From positions 3,620,769 through 3,684,768 of the forward strand of contig CM059624.1 of assembly GCA_030435675.1 (NCBI GenBank): a stretch of DNA of 64,000 nt. Reading direction: 5' to 3'. The position numbers and the translations under genes were made by a program. Shown here in pieces: positions 25,869 to 36,020 of the stretch. The notes below the pieces were generated by a model. That model was not told the DNA's origin. It did not search any database and saw nothing but the letters and a program-made list of their open reading frames with translations. Position 1 is the first letter of the stretch; each line of letters begins with the position of its first letter. Source of the stretch: Steinernema hermaphroditum. Lineage: Eukaryota > Nematoda > Chromadorea > Rhabditida > Steinernematidae.

Positions 25869-25920
25869 ACATTCTCTTTTCTTGTTTAGTGTTCTCTTCT
25901 TTTCGTATAAAAAGTAAATA

Positions 25921-26436
25921 ACAATGTGAGCACGAAACGATGCATACAGTCGCACAATGGGCACCATATAGACAATTATTCTGGATTGAGCAGCATTACT
26001 ATAGATGGAAACTGGTCTCGATCTATGCTTGTTGATATTCAAAGATTCTGTCTTCAGACCGAAGTATTAAAATACGTCAGTTTACTCACCAATCGTGTCT
26101 TGGTGGATTATGACTATGTCAAGACCTTTGTCGATTTCTGGAAAGCGAATGGAGATTTCGAATGCTATCTTTGGTATAGACATGGAGAGGATGATCGGAA
26201 AACTCTCGATATGATGAAGAAAGCTGAGAGATATTTCAGAGGCTTGTATACCTTCAATTGGCTCCACGGAAACGACGATTACGATGGGGAATACTACTTA
26301 CAACACGAAACGGAGAAATCGGTAGCGGTTCTTTCGCGACATGAAGGGGCAACTCAGCTGACATTTTGGAAATGCAAGTGCGGGACAGCGAATGGCTGCG
26401 AGCTTAAAAGGCAATACAGCTGTTTTCATACGTTCT
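25921..26436 (+). pseudogene. Truncated F-box-like/LRR-like family member in the palindrome spacer
   Basis: An open frame begins just inside the spacer: the same frame meets a stop at 25908-25910 within the collagen arm, and the first in-frame ATG is 26025. The protein (about 140-170 residues) contains TIDGNW, YVKTFVDFWKANGD and LDMMKKAERYF, which line up with LSLYGNW, LIRTFIEVWKEGA and LEDLISMAKADLYY of the intact gene at 34049-34903. Only the C-terminal half of that family is present. The cut coincides with the arm boundary at 25920, so the inverted duplication probably destroyed or captured it. It could still be a short expressed gene. Confidence 0.5.
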
Positions 26437-26438
26437 AA

Positions 26439-27077
26439 CTCCCTGCGATTTTCGTTTCATTGGTATTGGATAAATCTTACTATGTCTGTCTATGCCAAAA
26501 CGTTTTCAATAATAGCACGTTGTAGGCTAATAGAATCGGTCAGATTTTTGCTCTTAGCCGGTTCCTATGGTTAATAACATAACATGGTCGTCAAGTTCGG
26601 TAACTGGAACGAGGTCACACCTCTTTCAAAGTCCACAAAAAATAGTCTGAATTACACAAATTACGCCGGTTTCGCAATTGCCTTTGCCTCCACGTTGCTT
26701 TCCTTTTCAAAAAGTGCATCGCGGCGAAACGTGCCATTTGGTTACCACAACCTATCTGCGATCGCCAATAATATCAATCAAACAACATCAAATAAGCGTA
26801 CGGTAAGCGACTTTCAATTATCCGAAACCAAAAAAACCCAAACAATTGCACTCCAAAAGCACTATTTATTCGTACACACATAATGCACATATTCATCAGT
26901 TCTGTATGGTTTTTTCTTTCTATCGCTCGCTTGCAGTGCGTTCGAAACTTTCGCTCATCGCTGACCATGCAGGCGCGAAGAAAAAGCCCTGATGGGATCA
27001 AATCGATTCAATTCAGCATCAAATAACGTCACGACTTCAGATGCAACTATTTTTCGCATTGTGTGGGAATAATTGAA
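26439..27077. other. Rest of the palindrome spacer
   Basis: Unique, AT-richer sequence between the truncated ORF and the right arm. No gene, RNA or repeat recognised. Confidence 0.5.
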
Positions 27078-28759
27078 TATTTACTTTTTATACGAAAAGA
27101 AGAGAACACTAAACAAGAAAAGAGAATGTTTAGTGTTTGCGGGAACGACGATATCCACCATGTCCTCCGCCGACACCGCTGTCGTCTCCACGGGTGGGGC
27201 AAGGACAGTACTCGGCGTCCTTTCCGGGGCGACCAGCGGGTCCTTCCTCTCCGGGTTGTCCGAAAGCTCCCTGGGCTCCAGGGGCGCCAGGAACTCCTTG
27301 GGGTCCAGCTGGTCCGGGGCTGCCATGTGTAGCGTCTTGTCCTCTATCTCCGGCGGGACCAGCAGGACCAACGACTCCAGGACGTCCCTTGGGGCCGGGG
27401 CGACCGATGGGCCGCATTCCGTCGTGACCCTTCTCACCAGGCTGTCCGTAGGGTCCAGGAGGTCCATAGGGTCCAGAGGGTCCCATTTCTCCGGGGTTTC
27501 CGGGCTGTCCGTCGCGGCCAGGGAATCCGTCTTGTCCACGAGCGCCAGCCAGTCCACGAGGTCCAGGGCGTCCGATAGGGCCGGGAGGTCCAGCAGGACC
27601 GGCGGGGCAGTTGAAGCAGCCGCTTCCGAAATCGCGTTCGGGAGTGGCGTTGTCGGCGTCGACTCCATTCTTTCCATCTTTGCCAGGGATGCCGTTGGGT
27701 CCGGGCTTACCAGGAACACCCTTAGGTCCGGGAGGTCCGGCGGGGCACTTGTTGTCAGCATTGCATTCTAAACATCCTCATAGACTCTACTCCAGGAGCG
27801 TTTAACTTACGGCATCCGCCGGGCTTTCCACCGTTGGGTCCCCCGGAAAGAGAGGGCGGGATGCTGGGAGGGAGGTTCTGAGGCGGGATTCCAGGAGCCG
27901 ACGGTCCGTTGGGCTTTCCTCCGGGAACGGTAGGGTTGTTGCCACCAGAAGGTCCGTTTCCTCCAGTGGGGTTGGAGTAGTCGGAGCCACTGGGTCCAGC
28001 AGGTCCAGCAGGTCCAGCGGGGTATCCAGTGCTAGCACCGGCGCCGTAGGGGTTTCCTCCATTTCCACCTCCGTAGGGGTTTCCAGCGTTCTTTCCACCA
28101 GAAGGATTGCCGTAGGGGTTGCCACCGTTGTTTCCTCCGTAGGGGTTTCCAGAGGGGTTCGAGTAATCTCCTCCAGCGGGTCCACTTCCAGGGTATCCGG
28201 TGTTGCCACCGCTGGGCGAGTCGTAGCTTTGACGGCGGACACGACCTCCCTGCTTGCCGAGCTTCACCATATCTCTCCACATGTCATCGGTGGCGCTCTA
28301 AAGATCGTTTGTTTCACGTGGCGAACCTCCACGCCTACCCTGAAGCTGTCGATCTCGGCGTCGAACTCTTGCCAGACGCTGTGCACCTCCGAGTAGATGC
28401 TGAGCACGCCGACGAGGCAGACGACGAGGGCGATGCCGCTGACGGCGGAAGCCACGAAGGTGGCGGAATGGACCTTCATTCCTGAAAGGAGCAGGTGAAT
28501 GGACTGAACCGAGAAGACGATGTTGATACCCACCGCACCGTCCCATATATACTCTTTTTTCAGCTCGGGTTAACAGAAAAACTGGAGAGAAAGCAGAGAA
28601 GATCCGAGGGATGCGGATTTCTTCCGACAGCTCAACGGTGGGCATCAATCAGTTGGACGCGTTGAACCGGTTTCCGCGCTAATCATGCGATACGTCGAGA
28701 GTTTCAAACTTTAAACAAACGCCCGCCGTCGTATGGCCTAGTTTTTGCGTACGGGTGAT
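27078..28759 (-). repeat. Right arm of 1,682-bp inverted duplication
   Basis: Reverse complement of 24239-25920, carrying collagen B2 and its promoter. The first intron is identical between arms; the 43-nt second intron differs at 6 positions, more densely than the coding exons. Confidence 0.92.
27130..28479 (-). CDS. Cuticle collagen B2 (inverted near-copy of B1)
   Basis: Minus-strand exons 28479-28339, 28297-27811 and 27767-27130, each exactly the length of its B1 counterpart, encode 421 residues. The same domain order applies: hydrophobic N-terminus, VRRQSY processing site, Asn/Gly/Tyr-rich linker, two cysteine pairs flanking Gly-X-Y blocks, YCPCPTR and the SRKH end. Only a few replacements separate the proteins, for example PSGPSAPG in B1 against PNGPSAPG here, and VPGVPGAQG against [16 protein letters not shown] (28545-28551) and AACCGGTT (28665-28672) are retained at the same distances, so both copies are probably transcribed, tail to tail. 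Whether they are maintained by conversion or are simply young cannot be told from one haplotype; an assembly duplicate of a heterozygous inversion is a further possibility. Confidence 0.95.
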
Positions 28760-28911
28760 GGTCGCAATCTTGCAAATGGGTTTACGTGAGAGATGCCGGT
28801 GAAAAAAATTTGGGCTCTTTTCAATGCCACAGATCAGAATTTAATGATGGCAGATCCAGATACCGTTTCTCGTGAAAAGTTTTTCGTTTGTTCTAATGAT
28901 ATTTAAGCATT

Positions 28912-31328
28912 TTATTGAATATTTAATTGAGCAGAGAAATGGCGTCTGTACACATATAAAATCGCAAAGGAAGCTATGGCTAAAGTGATGAAATTGCTTA
29001 TTACTAACGTGTAGAAAGCCGTCCTGGAATAGGCTGCCAACTCGCATCTTGAAGCTGTTCTTCCTTCTGAAATACAGTAATAGGCCAATAGGTGCAGGAA
29101 AAGGCACACCTTCTTCCTGAAGATGGGCAAGTTGAGGAGTTTGCACCGTTATTGAATGTCCTCCTACATGTAAGAGCTGCGATTCTAGCGAGTGCGACTC
29201 TCTTCTCCCTCGTTTTCCTCCTCTTGGATGGCATTTGGGGGGCTAACAAACGCTATAGTTAGGCGACATATAGTGGTACTTACAATATTCCTCTGACATG
29301 AAGGCTCTCCCTTCGGACACATGTAAAGTAGGCAATTGAAAAAAACCTTCGATGTGTCTGTAAATCTGAATACACTGCTTGTGGCATAAACGTAGTTCAG
29401 GTCCTTGTCGTAGATCAATTCAGGGAGGATAGCCGGATCCAGAGAGCATCTGGAAATCAATAAAACGCTGACGATTACGATTGGATTTTACCCTTCGTCA
29501 TCGACTAATAAGTACTTTTTCTGCTGGCCATTGTGAACATAGCATCGATAGACTTTCATTGTGAAATCCGAAGTGTTGCATTGCCATTTATGGAAGACCT
29601 TCTGCCCAATCAGTGCCTTGCTTGGTGTAGGTCCGTCCAGAGTGCCAATGTGCAGAGAATAGTTACACGTCGGAGAGGCTATCTCTCCTACAGCCGATGA
29701 TTTTGTGAATAAACTGAATTGTGTGGTGTTGATGGGATTTGAAGACAACCTACCTAGCTTCGTACATAGTGCCAACGGCCATTTCTGGTGATGGATAGTT
29801 ACACTTGATATTGTACACGAGATCGTCTTCCGTTAAATACATGTGGTTGTAGCTGAGAACAATGCTGACGGAGTATTCTAAGCCGCCGTATGGATGGGTC
29901 TAAAAGCAGTTAAATGCTACATTTGTGGTACACAGCGCAGGAGGCAGACTAATGATGCCCAATGTGAAGCCCACAACAAGATATTGGTACACGATATGCA
30001 TCTAGATCGGTTAATTATGTAGTATTTGTAGTTACTTTGTAATTATGTAGTTACTTGCTCGAAGTCAGAGAAATTTTTAGCCGAGCGGCTAAACCTGTTC
30101 GAAGACAAAGAGGCAAGTGGGGGTATAGCTCAGGGGTAGAGCGCTCGCTTAGCATGCGAAAGGGCTGGGGTTCGAATCCCCATACCTCCAGAACGTTTTT
30201 GCAATTGTGTTGTGTTCTTTTTCTTTTGTAATTCATGCAGAATCGAAGTAATCTAAAACAGTGATGCTCTTCTAAAATCAGCTAGAAAACGTGTTCTGAT
30301 CGAAAGTGGGTAATTGTCCTCGCCCCTGTCACCATTTGTAGCTACGGTCATTTTTCGTGAGGAGTCATAATCGGTCGTTTACGGCGTTTAACTGCGCTGT
30401 GCAGAAATGATGAATAGAGTTCGCAAATCGTCGATTAAATCAAGTAGGCTCATAAAATTGATACGCCAATAAAAGCGTTCTCTGCAACATTACGTCGTTG
30501 AAAGGTGATCGATCTTCATTTGCGTCTTTCTCTAGATTCTAGGCATCACAAACACACCAACCATAAGGAAGAGCGAAGGACACGCAAAAAATGAAAAGAA
30601 GCTCGTACAGTTCCCTCTTCTAAAAAAGGCTTTTCCGAAAAAGAGATCCGTACGAACTGCGACTCTAAGCCGTGTTTTAAAAGTCATTGTCCGCTAAATC
30701 TATATATCTTTGCAAAACTCTCATCTAATCTATAAAACTGATCTTCTTCCACGCGATTTGCACTACGACTATCTGGCTGTGCAAACGCCCAAAATCGATC
30801 ATTTACACCCCATAAACTGCAGCGTTCGAAACGTGTCTCTGTGCGCTCCGTGGAACGTTTCATTCAGGCAGTTCCAACGTATAATTACATCACTCCTCTC
30901 TTGCGGAATGCAATTCGATTTTATTTCTGAGCGGTATGTTCACACGACCCACTGGCCTACCGCTCAGTGTTGCGCCATTAAAAAGAGGAAATGTCACAAA
31001 AGGAGATGTTTGTTGCCGTGGCGGATGTATCCGATTCATGACCTTATCCTTGACCTGATAGCCGAAAACATTAAATGTTTACCTTTTTGCTCGACTTCAC
31101 TCCACACTCCAATGAGTTCAGCGGTACTTCGAATCTGTTTCGAGTGGTTGTCTAAAAACAACGTCTCGAAAGATGATAACAGCACATAGGCAAACCCCAC
31201 CGGTGAGTAGTGTTGGACACACATTGGATTTCGTTCCATGCGACTTGTAAATATTCGTCCGCCGAAGTGAACGTCTCGACTGAACTGTAGTCCGATGGTT
31301 TTGTCCGTGCAGAGCACTGTGACGTTTC
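28912..31328 (-). CDS. ZP-domain (cuticlin-like) membrane protein, 5' end uncertain
   Basis: Minus-strand exons 31328-31201, 29899-29754, 29713-29492, 29449-29284, 29242-29110 and 29066-28912 join in phase. ZP proteins polymerise into extracellular sheets; nematode cuticlins form alae and cuticle layers. The ZP-N part has VLCTDKTIGLQF, MCVQHYSP and YSVSIVLSYNH...YNIKCNY. ZP-C has CNYSLHIGT, IGQKVFHKWQC, VYRCYVHNGQ, GCSLDPAILPEL, SVFRFTDTSKVFFNCLLYMC and the Cys-rich end. PPKCHPRGGKRGRRES contains a furin-type site. The last exon gives a transmembrane segment (SNFITLAIASFAILYVY) and a short basic tail. The stop codon overlaps an AATAAA. The first exon shown starts in mid-codon. A small upstream exon 31430-31385 (start MLSCLHLLAKS) would fit in phase but is weak. 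The third ZP-N cysteine region seems missing between exons 1 and 2. Intron 1 is 1.3 kb and contains a tRNA gene. Confidence 0.85.
30119..30190 (+). tRNA. tRNA-Ala (anticodon AGC)
   Basis: A 72-nt cloverleaf. The acceptor stem GGGGGTA/TACCTCC includes the G3-U70 pair that marks alanine tRNAs. The D arm is GCTC/GAGC, the anticodon loop TTAGCAT, the T arm TGGGG-TTCGAAT-CCCCA, and the discriminator is A. The anticodon stem has a C27-A43 mismatch that the second copy (35193) lacks. It lies antisense inside the large intron of the ZP gene. A T-run downstream (GTTTTTG) could terminate Pol III. Confidence 0.95.
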
Positions 31329-31430
31329 CTGAAGTAGATTAAGAGAAATTGCGTAAATGATGCGATCTATTCGGCTAACGCTACGTTCGATGTGAACCGA
31401 TTTAGCCAATAAATGTAAACAGCTTAACAT

Positions 31431-34048
31431 GGAGGTAGAGATGGCTTCATGGTTACATTAACCATATCAAAGCTTCCTTAACGGTCTTCAGAAACCCTCC
31501 CATAAAATTTTACCATCCATATTGTGCCTAGGGGATGTTTTAAACATAATCTGATGGCCTAGTCGCATTTAAGACAATCCGGATCCCTGGACTCACACAC
31601 TTTCCCCTGAAGGTTTTATGTTTTCCTTCCTTGACGGATCCGGAACCCCGGATCTACACACGTTACTGATCACCTCGTAAAATTCAGTAACTCTAGTGTT
31701 CAGTTAACTCTGTTGAGGATAATCGAGCAAGGAGAGGACCGTAGATATATGTAGAGAGAATAGGTAATCCATTTGCAACTACAGCCAATTCAATGGATGT
31801 TTACGGTGACCCGTCTCAATAGATCAACGCCAAGAATGCTTCAGGTTTCACGGGCCTAGAAACACAGTGATCACTTACAAAAGCTGTCCAAAGAGCATCC
31901 GAAAAGAAATGTTTATCTGCACGAAAGACCTTTGAACAGCATACTTTGACTGGTGCAATATGTTGACGATATAAATAACGAGGAATGTTCTCTTCTCAAA
32001 AGAGCGATTGTGTGAAATTGTGCAAAAATGGACTGGAAAGCCTGTTTCCGTTTACCGTTTTTTTGGTGGATTAATGTTTCGCTCACAGCCATCAAATAGC
32101 TAACTAACTACAGGCATCAAATATTCTATGTACTGATATATCACAAGTTTCCTGGTCACTAAAGCCATGTATGTATGGAAACCAGTGATGCCCATCGAGA
32201 ATCCAAACGATTCATCGAGCCCGGACTCGTGTTTGAACTCTGACCGAAACCCATGGTATGAGAACTCGATGGACACGGGAATACTAATGAAAGCGATAAG
32301 CACTCACCAAATCTCCTGATGTCACTTGGTTCCGCACGTAGTTGTCGAACGTTCAGCTTCCGCAATCCAGCTCCCACATCGTTCATTGCACTGTGCACAA
32401 CCTATTTAATGATACGGATACGGTAATGATGACTTCGATGAACGAACCTCAAAAACCATAAGGAATCCGAAGAAAATCGAAAGTGACATTAAAGCGACTT
32501 CCAAGCGACTGGCTGATAATTATAGATCGGTCTAGCGGCAGAGCCAGCGGCTAAGGGGGACGACAAACGGTTTTTCCGTCGACACGCGGACAGGCGGCAA
32601 ATCCTCAGGCGAGGTGACACAATTTGCGATTCGCCGCCGGATGCACTCAAGTGGTCGTGAGAAGGGGAGAGGATGGAGGCGCCGGTGGAGAAGGACTGAA
32701 TAGGCTCGACGGTCTCATGTCGAGTGGAAGCACGCAAACAGTTATTGTGACAAATATGAAATTGTGCATGGTGGTGAACCGGTTCCACGACGCGTTTTTG
32801 GACCACCGGAGGGAAAAGAAGGTGAAAGTAGTAGTTGTAGGGGAGAAAAACGGGTTGAGGTGACCGCTGGAGTGCTGGTGCTGGGCTGGAACAAGAAGAC
32901 AAGTGTGTTTTTGACGTTTGTTTTGGTGTTTGGTACAATAGGGTTAGAGCTCCGAGTCAGTCAACGAGCAGCGAAATGGAGCGTTTATGTTTTGGTTTAT
33001 CTGTTGAAACGCCTAAACATGCTTAGTAAAAACATAGATGATTCGGCCAGGTAATGTGTGATCATTCAATGTTTATAACCTAAAGTTTCTTACTCAGGAT
33101 GCCCTAAAAATGGTGGTTGAGGAACGAATATGGAGAACAAGGGTTCTGGGAAAAGCATCAAGCTGCAGAGAGTGGAAGATTACAAGCGACTTCATTAACG
33201 TGATTGGATTTTTTGAACACCTGGATTCGACCGGAAGAGGAAACCCAGAAGAAAATGCTCGATTTAGACAGTTATGTGACAAGAAATGTATGGTCTTCTC
33301 GGTCAGATGGCGGCCAATTCAGCCCTGAAGCATGAATCAGTACGCGACATCCACGCGCTCCGACAACCCGTAAACGTTTTTCAGTTCGACATCGATACGG
33401 CGCCATTCAACAGGCGGACGTCAAACGCCCAAACGTTTGATCATACCTCAATTCGATCACAAGATGAAACCCAGAAGAAAATGCTCTCGTTTTAATTTAG
33501 AAGTGACAGTTAGGTGAAGAGCGACGAACAAGAGTTACCTACACGAATTAGACTTGAAATTTATGGGACCGGAACGGCTCTTATGGTCTTTGGGTAACCC
33601 TACCAATAGGATACATGTTGAGAATGGATGAATGAACAGGGAAAGACACCGCTTTGTGATCAATTCACAGCACAATCAAAGGCATAAATTCACAGATCAG
33701 TGCATAAGTAGTGGTTATCCAAACCGCAGTGGAACATTGAATGCTGCTTTCTGTGTTACATAAAGCCCCTTGAGAATCACGTTTCAGAAACGCTCATCGA
33801 ACGCCTCCAACCGCATCCAAGCAGCTGCAAAGGACATACTTATCATAAACGGAAGGACGCAGTGAAGTGTGCTAGACAACTGAAAATGACCTTCATGAAA
33901 AAGCTTCCTACGAGTGTGCTTTTGATTTAAGTACCGCTCTAAGTGCTCTTGCACGTAGACTTTGTGGGTTATCTGTAAAACACATGCCGTACTTCGACTC
34001 AATTTCGCCACCGAATCAGCCTCGTATTCACCACAGCTTGTAACAAGT
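31431..34048. other. Intergenic, with weak exon-like frames
   Basis: No confident gene. On the minus strand near 32.3-32.5 kb there are short spliceable frames (a hydrophobic MSLSIFFGFLMVFE start, then a helix-rich stretch with NDVGAGLRKLNVRQLRAEP) that I cannot identify. An exact 21-nt direct repeat occurs at 33240-33260 and 33466-33486. AACCGGTT occurs at 32777-32784. Confidence 0.4.
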
Positions 34049-34903
34049 TCATTCAGAAAAGAGACAAATATTATCGGGGATTACACACCACAGATTCATA
34101 TCTTCACACCTCCATTGGATGTAGTGTTCGCTGACATAATAAAGGTCGGCCTTAGCCATGGAGATCAGATCTTCTAAGGAGATCCCAGTGGGCCCTCTCA
34201 TATGCATTTTCTTCCGAGCACCTTCTTTCCACACTTCGATGAAGGTTCGAATCAGTTTCGTGCAAACGCTCAAATTAGAAGGATTGTAAAGTTCCAAACA
34301 CTCGAAATTCGGTGATTTGATGAATCTCACCAAATGATCTTCGATGTCTTCATTCCAGTTTCCATATAAAGAGAGATGCTTCAAGTTCGCAACATATTCC
34401 ACCAAGAACAGCTGGCTCTCAAGTCCACAGTGAGCTATGTGAAGACTTTGAAAACGGCCATGATTTCGGAATAGTTCGAGTAGTGCCAAAGACGTCTTCG
34501 TGGACTCATCCAGCCGGAAAGTCAGGTGCGACTTTTCGGTCATTTGGGTGGCTACGTAAGGAACTAGTTTCCACAGCAGCTCTTTTTCGGAAATTTGTCG
34601 AAATTTTGCGTTTTTGAAGAAAGCGGAAGCGACGGAGACGAATCGAAATCTCACGTATCGTCGGTCCATCTTCAGAATTTCGATCAAATGCGGCGTTTCT
34701 TCTAACTGAGGAAAGCAGTAGCACCATTGGTCGGGCGGTGAATGAGAAATTTCAATGTAGAAGGTGCGACGATGCTTGAGATGCTGAGAAGAAGCTGTTC
34801 TCCATAGGCCAGAAAGGGACTGGGAATAGTCATGAAACGAAGATCGCTCGACATCCAGGCTTTGAAGCACGCGGTCGCAGAATTCGTATGGAACGAAGTC
34901 CAT
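34049..34903 (-). CDS. F-box-like/LRR-like nematode family protein
   Basis: A single-exon frame of 284 residues from the ATG at 34903. The N-terminus MDFVPYEFCDRVLQSL has the feel of the short F-box-like segment that starts many nematode-expanded families. The middle has leucine-repeat-like stretches (LVEYVANLKHLSLYGNW, FIKSPNFECLELY). The C-terminal part includes LIRTFIEVWKEGA. If it is an F-box protein it would act as a substrate receptor of an SCF ubiquitin ligase, but no clear F-box consensus is visible and this is only inference. The truncated ORF at 25921-26436 is a paralogue of the C-terminal half. There is no signal peptide. Alternative in-frame codons further upstream are not ATG. 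Confidence 0.6.
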   Translation of the reverse strand: MDFVPYEFCDRVLQSLDVERSSFHDYSQSLSGLWRTASSQHLKHRRTFYIEISHSPPDQWCYCFPQLEETPHLIEILKMDRRYVRFRFVSVASAFFKNAKFRQISEKELLWKLVPYVATQMTEKSHLTFRLDESTKTSLALLELFRNHGRFQSLHIAHCGLESQLFLVEYVANLKHLSLYGNWNEDIEDHLVRFIKSPNFECLELYNPSNLSVCTKLIRTFIEVWKEGARKKMHMRGPTGISLEDLISMAKADLYYVSEHYIQWRCEDMNLWCVIPDNICLFSE

Positions 34904-35192
34904 AGAAGTAGACCGATGATTAGAAACAGTAGAACACACAGTGACTGGCGACCGGTTGTTTACTGGCGCTTGTTTTTCGAATGACGCTGTAACATCGACT
35001 TCCTCAGATCATATGAGTCGATAAGATAGGGAATTCGGTAGGATGTAAATAGAAGAAAAATATTTATCTTTGCTTCTGACGAGGAAATCAAGAAACAGCC
35101 CATCGAAAACAGGAAAAAACAGTGCATACAGAGGTCTGCTTTCATTCTGCGACAGGCACCACTTATGAGACTTCACAAGAGTGTTTATCAGT

Positions 35193-35264
35193 GGGGGTAT
35201 AGCTCAGGGGTAGAGCGCTCGCTTAGCATGCGAGAGGGCTGGGGTTCGAATCCCCATACCTCCA
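35193..35264 (+). tRNA. tRNA-Ala (anticodon AGC), second copy
   Basis: 72 nt, identical to the copy at 30119 except for G instead of A at position 43, which restores the C27-G43 pair. The G3-U70 alanine identity pair, TTAGCAT anticodon loop and TTCGAAT T-loop are present. A T-rich run follows (AATTTTTCTGATTTTTTTTG), a good Pol III terminator. It is intergenic, between the F-box-like gene and UTP13. Flanks of the two tRNA copies do not match. Confidence 0.96.
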
Positions 35265-36020
35265 GAATTTTTCTGATTTTTTTTGCACCAGCTATAAAAC
35301 CAGAGATAAATAGAACAAGAAAAATATTGTCATTGTAGAACTGACACACAATGAACAACTTACCGTTCTTGAACTGATTGATAACTCGACTCTGGAAAGA
35401 GCGCGTGTGCCTGGCTCCCGCCACGAACAGCCGTAGCGCTGATTGTATTACGGTAGTTGCCCTCGCTTATTTCTCCTTTCGGTTCTTCCAATTCGTCGTT
35501 TCTTCGTGATTTGTTGAGGTTTTCCTGTTGTTTTCAAGTGTCTGTTTAAGCAAAATGTATGATTTTGTGTTGTGTACAAAGAGTACTGTAAGGTATGGCC
35601 TTTCTTGCATGAATTTTGCCCCAATTTTTTGTTGAAATAAACCTGTTCTCATTCGATCGATTGATGATCAAGGTGAGGCGACGTTCAGCTGGTAAAAAAA
35701 TGTTCACGTTTGAGTACAACTTTTATTTTGTTTTGTGGATTGACAAAGGATTGTTTTGTCTGCATTTATTCGTCTCTGTCTGCCATTTTTTGTCCGCGTC
35801 TGGCAGATTGCTTTCTAGAACCGTTTTGCTTGTTGAGCGGTCCACTTCGAAACAACGGACCGATGGTGTCTCGTCTTGTCTATCTGTCTTGTTCAACGCC
35901 TCTACATCGTGTCCTTTCCTGCTATGATTATGTTGTTGTGTTGGCAGACGTAACCGACATTTTTAAATATCGCGAAAAGTACTGTAGTGACGCTTTGTAA
36001 CAGACACTTTGTTGTTGCAG
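35265..36020 (+). other. Upstream region of UTP13, possible leader exon
   Basis: No independent gene recognised. A short ATG-ATC-AAG followed by a GTGAGG donor occurs at 35664-35672 and would join in frame with the first firm UTP13 exon across a 348-nt intron. The alternative is trans-splicing directly at 36020. Confidence 0.4.

Larger units (their letters stand above)
24239..25920 (+). repeat. Left arm of 1,682-bp inverted duplication
   Basis: Pairs with 27078-28759 in reverse orientation; the two arms have exactly the same length. The arm includes about 280 bp upstream of collagen B1 (AACCGGTT and TATA included), the whole gene, and about 50 bp of 3' flank. Homology ends sharply at the sequence GTAAATA on the inner side and ATCACCCGTACGC on the outer side. 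Confidence 0.92.

Noticed and set aside
30051..30236. Open frame antisense over the tRNA, repeated at 35188-35424
   Set aside because: The shared peptide comes only from the two identical tRNA genes read on the opposite strand.
32504..32938. 149-codon minus-strand frame (Pro/Ser/His-rich)
   Set aside because: Composition and lack of splice context suggest a chance frame opposite a purine-rich stretch.
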